A stretch of 64,000 nucleotides of DNA, from assembly GCF_019900845.1 (NCBI RefSeq), contig NZ_CP074570.1, forward strand, positions 372,001-436,000, written 5' to 3'. This document shows positions 58,774 to 64,000 of the stretch, one piece after another. The notes under the pieces are model-generated. The model saw only the letters and a list, made by a program, of their open reading frames with translations, made no database searches and had not been told where the DNA came from. The stretch is from Paraneptunicella aestuarii. Its GTDB lineage: Bacteria > Pseudomonadota > Gammaproteobacteria > Enterobacterales > Alteromonadaceae. Position 1 is the stretch's first letter. Every line of letters begins with the position of its first letter. Made by a program: the position numbers and the translations under genes.

Positions 58774-59340
58774 GTGGCAATCCAAGACAATAATCCAGAA
58801 AGACGTAACCTAATGATTATGTCCTTAAGTATTATCGTTTTCTATCTGGCTGGAGGAGAAGTTACAGATCATAACATTCGACTTCAGATCGTTAATGTTC
58901 ATTTTACTAAGCCAGAAATTTTAGGTTATTTTGTTTGGATATTACTCGTGTGGTTTGCTTTTCGCTACTGGTTAGTTCACCAAGGCTCATGGGTAGAAGA
59001 GCATTATCGAGATTTGGCAAATATTCCTAAGTGGCTTTATGAACATCATGCGATTAAAAAGTTAAACCTTGGAAATGATTATTCGAACTCGTATTACGAA
59101 GACAGGCATTGGATAACTATTAATGTTAGTTGGCAAGGAATTACTTTATCCAGATTATTCAAAAACGAAGATGGTACTCAGGGAAGAGAAGACTATGAAG
59201 TTAAATCACCAGTACGACATATACTGATGTTCGCCGGAACGGTCTATATATTATTTAAAAAGCCTAATTTGACTGGCTACTTCGCTCCTTACATTCTATT
59301 TTTCGGTGCAATTTGGATAGGGTTAAGTCATGAGCTATAG
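58774..59340 (+). CDS. hypothetical membrane protein (188 aa)
   Basis: Starts at GTG 58774 after AAGGAA. Hydrophobic segments lie at about residues 14-28, 47-66 and 145-185, with a soluble loop of about 75 residues between the second and the third. The loop contains DRHWITINVSWQGITLSRLF. No family is recognised. Confidence 0.68.
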   Translation: MAIQDNNPERRNLMIMSLSIIVFYLAGGEVTDHNIRLQIVNVHFTKPEILGYFVWILLVWFAFRYWLVHQGSWVEEHYRDLANIPKWLYEHHAIKKLNLGNDYSNSYYEDRHWITINVSWQGITLSRLFKNEDGTQGREDYEVKSPVRHILMFAGTVYILFKKPNLTGYFAPYILFFGAIWIGLSHEL

Positions 59341-59432
59341 GCAGTCATAAATTATCTCACTATTGCTCCAAAAGGTATGCTAACGGCCTGTTTCTTATGG
59401 AGGAGTTAGGTGTACAAAAGGGGGCTTAATTT

Positions 59433-59960
59433 ATGCCTACAACACTTTCAGATATTGTCGATACAGCAGTAAAAATTGGTTTAGGTGCCCTCATTTCGGG
59501 TGTTGCAACATATAGTGTTACCAAGCTAAATCATGACAAAGATATAGAGAAGTCAAAACAGAATAGGAAGAGAGAGCTATTGGAAGATGTGTCCTCGCAA
59601 GCTGAAAAGTTTTCTACCTCTGTATTAAAATATTGGGCATATATGGTTGAGCATGTCCGGTATGTTGAGCGTGAAAAAAGTACACCAGATGGTTTAGATG
59701 CAAGGATTGATGGGGCGGCTAAAGAGCTATTTGATACATTTACTCATTTAGCTAGCGCCGAGGGCAAGCTCATTTTAATTGGTGCAGAGAGAGCCCAAGA
59801 ACTTATTCGAGACTATGGTGAGTATGTTAAAGAATTTCGTCGAAAAACTTGGCAGGGAAATTTATCATTATTTGAGGCAGAACTAGAGGATTACCGTTCG
59901 GAAATACTTTTAAAGAGTAAAGCTCTTTATGAAGAGCTTCGGTTTTGGTATTCAAAATAA
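59433..59960 (+). CDS. hypothetical membrane-anchored helical protein (175 aa)
   Basis: An N-terminal hydrophobic segment (about residues 10-28, AVKIGLGALISGVATYSVT) is followed by a long charged helical domain, probably coiled coil. No catalytic motif is visible. Size and layout resemble the 144-residue protein at 57879. It is the last + strand gene before the terminator at 60187. Confidence 0.7.
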   Translation: MPTTLSDIVDTAVKIGLGALISGVATYSVTKLNHDKDIEKSKQNRKRELLEDVSSQAEKFSTSVLKYWAYMVEHVRYVEREKSTPDGLDARIDGAAKELFDTFTHLASAEGKLILIGAERAQELIRDYGEYVKEFRRKTWQGNLSLFEAELEDYRSEILLKSKALYEELRFWYSK

Positions 59961-59967
59961 GCTTAGT

Positions 59968-60156
59968 TTAGATTATATGGTCATCTTGTCTTTTGATATC
60001 CGAAGTGTTCAGGCCAGTACCTGCTTTACCTGTTGAAAGATCAATATGAGTAGGGCCGCATTTTGTTCCGGCTCTCCAGTTGGAGTCGTTTGATTGTTTT
60101 GTTCCTGAGGTAGGAGCGATGATATCTAGGACTAGATTTATTAGGTTTTTAATCAC
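59968..60156 (-). CDS. small hypothetical protein (62 aa), GTG start
   Basis: Starts at GTG 60156 with AAGGAG 6 bases upstream, a strong initiation signal. A hydrophobic N-terminus (IKNLINLVLDIIAPTSGT) is followed by a polar tail with NWRAGTKCGPTHIDLSTGKA. It has one Cys. It is opposite in direction to the neighbouring cargo and could be a secreted or membrane-active peptide. No family is recognised. Confidence 0.5.
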   Translation of the reverse strand: MIKNLINLVLDIIAPTSGTKQSNDSNWRAGTKCGPTHIDLSTGKAGTGLNTSDIKRQDDHII

Positions 60157-60186
60157 TACTTTCTCCTTGAACCAAAGAAAGACTAA

Positions 60187-60220
60187 GCAGGATGGCATCG
60201 AGTACCACCCTGCTTTTTTT
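60187..60220 (+). terminator. intrinsic terminator after the cargo genes
   Basis: GCAGG and CCTGC arms, extended by GG/CC, form a hairpin followed by a T7 run. It ends + strand transcription before the integrase region. Confidence 0.8.
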
Positions 60221-60684
60221 AATCTTCGCTCTATTCATTCTCTCTTCAATAAGGCACGAAGGCGATTTATTTCTAAGAGAACACGACCAATTATATTTCC
60301 AGAGTGTAAAAATACAACAGATAAGTCGATTTATTTGGGGGTTGAAAGTTGCCTTTATAGAAAATATCCGCAAAAACTAGGAATTCTGTTGAAAATAGGC
60401 AGAAAAACCGATATCTATAGAAAAATGAATTACAAGGATTTTTGCACCATGAGTATGGTGAGTATCTTAAAGTTGGATTCGAACTTTAGGAAATTTGGGA
60501 TTAAAGCGAGTGGAATTCCCGCTTCTGAGCGTTCGTTATGCTCCTTTCAATTTTAATGTCACTTTTATAGTGATATCTCCTCTGGTTTCTATAGCCAGAA
60601 GCCTTCGTGCATGAACAATTTCTTTAATTATTCTGGAATGCTATTGCCAGCGTTTAAGTGTTGCTGGTGATGTGGAGGCATAAT
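60221..60684. other. AT-rich gap upstream of the integrase operon
   Basis: About 460 bases without a convincing gene. An open + frame (60080-60556) crosses the terminator hairpin and reads as low-quality protein. The integrase promoter is expected here but was not pinned down. Confidence 0.5.
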
Positions 60685-60936
60685 ATGGCAAATCAAAATG
60701 GCCAAAGCATGTTTTTAACTGCTGACGAGGTATCACAGTTAACGGGTAGACGCCAAAAGTCGAAGCAGGTTGAGCAACTTCAAGCGATGCAAATCCCTCA
60801 TACGGTGGATTGTTTCAACCGCCCGAAGGTTCTTCGCTCTGTTGTACAAATGGGACTTTGTGGCATGAGTGCTGTCGGCTTCGATAAGTCCGCAGAAAAA
60901 CAAGCTAAGATAAATACATCCCCAATGCCACAGTAA
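60685..60936 (+). CDS. DUF4224 domain protein
   Basis: 83 residues from ATG 60685, with GGAGG 6 bases upstream. MFLTADEVSQLTGRRQKSKQ is the DUF4224 signature. The family occurs directly upstream of phage-type integrases. It may act in integrase regulation or as an excision factor. The integrase starts 14 bases after its stop. Confidence 0.88.
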   Translation: MANQNGQSMFLTADEVSQLTGRRQKSKQVEQLQAMQIPHTVDCFNRPKVLRSVVQMGLCGMSAVGFDKSAEKQAKINTSPMPQ

Positions 60937-60950
60937 GAAGGAGGGGAAGT

Positions 60951-61979
60951 ATGTCTAAAACTGTATTACCCAAAGGAATGTTTCTAAATAAAAAATCAGG
61001 TATTTACTATTTGCGCAGGGCTAACCAAAAGGATCTAAATTTAGGGAAAAACTACCAGCAGGCGTTAATAAATTATTATGCCTGCTCTGATGTGGATTTT
61101 CGTCCAAAGAACGTGGCCGATATGATCGCTCGCTATATGCAAGAAGTGTCGCCACAAAAAGCAGAAGAGACACATAAATCCAATCTAAAGTCTGCAAAGT
61201 TCTTGAATCATCATCTTGGCCACTTAGTGCCGGAAAGCTTGAACCCTCGAATCTGCCGCCAATATCTACTCGAAAGAAGTAACAACGGTGCGCCAGTTAG
61301 AGGGAACCGGGAAATGAGTTTACTTGTGGCTATTTGCACTGAAGCAATCGATTGGGGAATTTACGATTTCAATCCAATAAAAGGAGTAAGGCGCAATAAG
61401 GAAGAGCCTCGTGACCGAGAAGTAACCCTGGAAGAAATTGTCATCTTCAAAAAGTTTTGTCCTGAGTGGCTTCAGGAGTATGTGAATATAAAATTGATGA
61501 CCGGCATACGCCAGGCAGATTTATTGAAGCTGGATTCGACCAAACTTCGCAAGAATGGTTTGTTTGTTAAACCAGGTAAAAAGGGACGTAAGATCGAGTT
61601 TGAATATGAAGGTGCTTTAGAGGCCTGTATTAACAAACTCAAAGAGTTAAATGGATATGCTTTGCATAAGTCAAAGAGTGGTATGGAAAGAGTGCCGCTT
61701 AGCCGTTGGTTTCTGTTTGCGACTTCAGACAGAAGGAAGCTAAAAGCGTATACGCCTGACGGTTTCAGGACAATGTGGCACAAGGCTATGAAGAAGGCTT
61801 TGGAAAGTGGAGAGTTGGAAGAGCGCTTTCAAGAACGGGATTTGAGATCTGTAGCTGCTGATTTATGTGAAACCTTGGAAGAAGCTCAAGTTCTTCTAGG
61901 CCACATGGATTCAAGAACGACTCAGCGCCATTACCGTAGAAAAACCATGAAGGTGAAGCCAAATAAACTAAAAATTTAG
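60951..61979 (+). CDS. island tyrosine integrase
   Basis: A 342-residue phage-type integrase after AGGAGG. It has an N-terminal arm-binding region, a core-binding region and a catalytic domain. Catalytic residues are Arg in MTGIRQADLLKL, Arg in RDLRSVAADL (where the usual His is replaced), His in LLGHMDSRTTQ and the nucleophile Tyr in RHYRR. It is oriented toward attR, 188 bases away. It is the likely enzyme for integration at tRNA-Phe. Confidence 0.94.
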   Translation: MSKTVLPKGMFLNKKSGIYYLRRANQKDLNLGKNYQQALINYYACSDVDFRPKNVADMIARYMQEVSPQKAEETHKSNLKSAKFLNHHLGHLVPESLNPRICRQYLLERSNNGAPVRGNREMSLLVAICTEAIDWGIYDFNPIKGVRRNKEEPRDREVTLEEIVIFKKFCPEWLQEYVNIKLMTGIRQADLLKLDSTKLRKNGLFVKPGKKGRKIEFEYEGALEACINKLKELNGYALHKSKSGMERVPLSRWFLFATSDRRKLKAYTPDGFRTMWHKAMKKALESGELEERFQERDLRSVAADLCETLEEAQVLLGHMDSRTTQRHYRRKTMKVKPNKLKI

Positions 61980-62166
61980 ACAAGAGAGTGTCTTGCAAGT
62001 AACAGGAAATTGTGAGAACTTCCCATGTTGAATTAGTATGTATTGGCGGGGTAACCCGCTGATACAGTTACAAAAAGCGAAAACTTGTTAATTAACTGCG
62101 AAACCTGTAGGAAACTACAAAGGTAAAATCGTTTAAAAACAGTAGGTTAAGTTATCGCTGGAAGTC

Positions 62167-62222
62167 GATTGAAAATCCCCGTGTCGGTGGTTCGATTCCG
62201 CCTCTGGGCACCATCTTTCTTA
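62167..62222 (+). repeat. attR: 56-bp direct repeat, right copy
   Basis: It is identical to 47725-47780 and carries only the 3' part of tRNA-Phe, so it is not a functional tRNA. Confidence 0.96.
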
Positions 62223-62381
62223 AGCTTTTCTTACTTTTCCATCAACAATATTTAATTTTCCTATTACGTTTTTCAAAAAACATCATTTCAGCTTGTTCCC
62301 AATAGTAAAGATAATAATTTTCATTGTGCAATTATTGCTCTATGTTAATCTTTTAACCGAGTAGTAGTTGGAGTTTTGGAT

Positions 62382-62582
62382 ATGAACAACCCTCAGGCTA
62401 TACACCCTCAATACATCACGACAGAAGATGGCACTAAGACTTCTGTAATTCTTTCTATTGAAGAATATGAAAGTTTAATGGAAGACATTGCGGATTTGGC
62501 GGCTGTAGCTGAGCGCCGAGAAGAAACCTTTGTTAGTCATGAAGACTTACTTAAAGAACTAAAAAAAGATGGATCCATATAG
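62382..62582 (+). CDS. Phd/YefM-type antitoxin
   Basis: 66 residues from ATG 62382 (GGAG upstream; TTG at 62376 also open). The N-terminal DNA-binding part has PQYITTEDGTKTSVILSIEE and YESLMEDIADLAAVAERRE. It overlaps the toxin gene by 14 bases, a normal TA arrangement. It should neutralise the RelE-like toxin and repress the operon. Confidence 0.85.
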   Translation: MNNPQAIHPQYITTEDGTKTSVILSIEEYESLMEDIADLAAVAERREETFVSHEDLLKELKKDGSI

Positions 62583-62838
62583 AATTGTTTGGAAGAAGTC
62601 TGCAAGTAAAGAATTGCGTAAACTAGAACGAAAACATATTTCCTCCATAATCACAGCAATCGAAGGACTCGCTGCCAATCCATTTCCGGCTGGAAATAAA
62701 AAGCTAATTGGAAGTGAACATACCTTCCGAATTCGAGTTTTAAACTACCGGGTTATCTATTCCGTTGAAAACAATGAATTGCTTATTGAAGTGATTCGAG
62801 TTGGTCATAGGAAAGATGTGTACAGGGTTAAGTCATGA
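62569..62838 (+). CDS. RelE/ParE-family toxin
   Basis: 89 residues with the KSASKELRKLERKHISSII helix and the C-terminal RVLNYRVIYSVENNELLIEV and RVGHRKDVYR strands of RelE-type mRNA interferases. The frame is intact. It sits 346 bases right of attR, so it is outside the island as defined by the repeats. Confidence 0.9.
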   Translation: MDPYRIVWKKSASKELRKLERKHISSIITAIEGLAANPFPAGNKKLIGSEHTFRIRVLNYRVIYSVENNELLIEVIRVGHRKDVYRVKS

Positions 62839-63039
62839 CTCTTGAATGAGGCAGCAGCATTCATTTCGTGTTCGATTAATTATTCCATCCCATCCACAAT
62901 GGGTCATCACTCTTAACCGATAATTCTCAAAATTCCTGAAACCGTACGCTCTTCTCGATAGCATTTCCGTTTTCGTATGGAAATCTTCAGTTATGCCATT
63001 GCTTTTTCTAACTGCTGTTACTTTTCGGGGGGGATTACA

Positions 63040-63315
63040 TTACCTACCAATACTAATCTCTAAATGCCCACCAAGCGCCTCAGCGTAGCGACTCAATGTT
63101 TTAATTGTTGGGTTGCCATTGGCGCTTTCTAACCGAGCGACAACGGATTGTTTGGTATTCATGCGTTTGGCTATTTCAGATTGGCTCAAGCCTGATTTTT
63201 CTCTTGCTTGTATGAGCACTTTGGCAAGGTTAAATTCGGCTTCAAGTTTGTTGTACTCTTGCTTGTACTCGTCGTCTTTTAGCCATTCTTTATGTAATTC
63301 AGTGATTCTGGTCAT
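63040..63315 (-). CDS. HigA-type antitoxin (XRE family)
   Basis: A 91-residue protein with a helix-turn-helix at about residues 40-65 (SGLSQSEIAKRMNTKQSVVA) and NGNPTIKTLSRYAEALGG. It is intact although its toxin gene is broken. The start overlaps the higB remnant's end by 17 bases. It probably binds the palindrome at 63627. Confidence 0.9.
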   Translation of the reverse strand: MTRITELHKEWLKDDEYKQEYNKLEAEFNLAKVLIQAREKSGLSQSEIAKRMNTKQSVVARLESANGNPTIKTLSRYAEALGGHLEISIGR

Positions 63316-63615
63316 GTTTCACTTCCTTAGCGCGTTCTAGCGCTAATTTGATTTCTTTACGCGGCGTTTTTTGAGTCTTTTTGATGAAGGCTCTTAATAC
63401 GATAATTCTTTTCTTGTGGGCTGTGATGTACAAGGCTCGTGATATGCCATCTTTGCCTTTAATTCGATATGCTTTATGTGAGGCTCTCGTACGTTCTCTA
63501 ATCCCACAGACTCGATAAGCTCAACGACTCGCACAAAACGTGCTTTCATATCCTTGGGTAGTGAAGCAATTTCTTCATCTACCAACTCATTCAATGTTTC
63601 GACTATCCATTTCAT
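63299..63615 (-). pseudogene. frameshifted HigB-type toxin gene
   Basis: The frame from 63615 encodes MKWIVETLNELVDEEIASLP and continues to HIKHIE. It then shifts, and the original frame stops soon after. Another frame resumes with KGKDGISRALYITAHKKRII and runs to a TGA at 63299, matching the C-terminal half of HigB/Gp49-type toxins. The junction is near 63461-63470. About 20 bases, coding for the usual G-K-L-x-E-I-R segment, appear to be missing, possibly by recombination between CGAA copies. The toxin is therefore inactive. Confidence 0.85.
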
Positions 63616-63626
63616 AGGTTCTACAG

Positions 63627-63644
63627 TATAGCATATATGCTATA
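63627..63644. promoter_or_regulatory. 18-bp perfect palindrome, higBA operator
   Basis: TATAGCATATATGCTATA lies 12 bases upstream of the toxin start. It is the typical position for HigA autorepression. Confidence 0.75.
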
Positions 63645-63913
63645 TTCTCAAGTTTAAAATCAAAACGCATTGTTGCCCCCTGCCGGGGGCGCAGTTCTCC
63701 CAAATCCGAGTGACGCTGAATTGTTGGCTCGATGAATTTCTCGCTTGTTACGGCGAGGCGGGGAATTCTCCTTCACACGATGACGGTGGAAGCCCTGCGA
63801 GGCATAGGTTGCGAACCTTAGGACGTGCAAACTACCACCGCCACGGGTGACCAATTCGTGGAAATGCGCTTGCACTCGGGAGCGTAACATGTCTATCTTT
63901 CATTAAGTTGTTT
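63645..63913. other. GC-rich structured stretch without a convincing gene
   Basis: It contains the hairpin GCCCCC-TGCC-GGGGGC (63675-63690). An open minus-strand frame (63660-63890) crosses it and encodes an Arg/His-rich product with no family resemblance. It is similar in character to 48180-48700. It is probably a non-coding repeat. Confidence 0.4.
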
Positions 63914-64000
63914 TTAGTTTCCAAAAGGATACTTTTCACTTTCTTGTATACAAGCTCTGAGAGCATGCTTAGGCATAACCAATACTTTTTCTTCAACAGG
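63914..64000 (-). CDS. 3' end of an unidentified gene
   Basis: The last 28 codons before a TAA at 63914 read like protein (VEEKVLVMPKHALRACIQES, ending KYPFGN). The gene continues beyond the window. The family cannot be named from this tail. Confidence 0.4.
   Translation of the reverse strand, partial: PVEEKVLVMPKHALRACIQESEKYPFGN

Larger units (their letters stand above)
47725..62222. mobile_element. integrated genomic island at tRNA-Phe
   Basis: The segment is bounded by identical 56-bp repeats (47725-47780 and 62167-62222) that run from the anticodon stem past the CCA end. A tyrosine integrase and a DUF4224 protein sit just inside the right repeat, the usual layout for tRNA-targeting phage-type islands. 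It carries unknown and defence-like cargo, an IS481 element, a second recombinase pair and a TraG-like conjugation gene. No phage structural genes are present. Coordinates include both repeats; the unit that would excise is about 14,442 bp. Confidence 0.95.

Noticed and set aside
60080..60556. 158-codon open frame on the plus strand
   Set aside because: It crosses a strong intrinsic terminator and is antisense to the better-supported small gene at 59968-60156.
62167..62213. Second tRNA-Phe gene
   Set aside because: Only the 3' part is present; the acceptor 5' strand, D arm and half of the anticodon stem are missing, so it is the attR copy.
47725..62222. Complete prophage
   Set aside because: Apart from the phage-type integrase and DUF4224 protein, no capsid, tail, terminase, replication or lysis genes are recognisable.

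Overview
The window looks like the chromosome of a marine gammaproteobacterium of the Alteromonadales type (Alteromonas, Shewanella and similar genera). The evidence is gene content only: a full MSHA pilus locus, ArcA, and the mreBCD-maf-rng-yhdP-nitrilase-tldD order. The genus cannot be fixed from this sequence.

Positions 1-18266 hold the MSHA type IV pilus locus. It has two blocks: mshJ (5' truncated by the window edge), K, L, M, N, E, G, F, then mshB, A, C, D, O, P, Q. A PglL/Wzy-type O-oligosaccharyltransferase gene lies on the opposite strand between mshA and mshC and may glycosylate the pilin. A secreted PEGA plus formylglycine-generating-enzyme-like protein follows mshQ. MshE carries the tandem c-di-GMP-binding MshEN motifs, so assembly is probably c-di-GMP controlled.

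Positions 20571-47529 are ordinary core genome. In order: cell shape and envelope (mreB, mreC, mreD, maf, rng, yhdP, a nitrilase, tldD); a chemoreceptor; a large Ig-like surface lipoprotein; darP/yjgA; pmbA; arcA with a neighbouring non-ArcB histidine kinase; a DUF3293 protein; glgC-glgA; rsmC; trmB; mutY; yggX.

Positions 47725-62222 are a genomic island of about 14.4 kb inserted in the 3' half of tRNA-Phe(GAA). It is bounded by a perfect 56-bp direct repeat. A DUF4224 protein and a tyrosine integrase sit at its right end. Cargo from left to right: an Abi-type HEPN protein that appears fused to a CBS pair; divergent unknown genes around a perfect palindrome, one arm ending in a DUF3800-like protein; an IS481-family element; a second recombinase with a small helper gene; a highly structured intergenic region with a stem-loop array and a 50-bp hairpin; a membrane protein and a lone TraG-like conjugation protein; and four small, mostly membrane-anchored unknown proteins. 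This island is where undescribed biology is most likely.

Positions 62223-64000, just right of the island, carry an intact Phd/YefM-RelE toxin-antitoxin pair, a HigBA module whose toxin gene is broken by a small deletion, a GC-rich structured stretch without a convincing gene, and the 3' end of a further gene.
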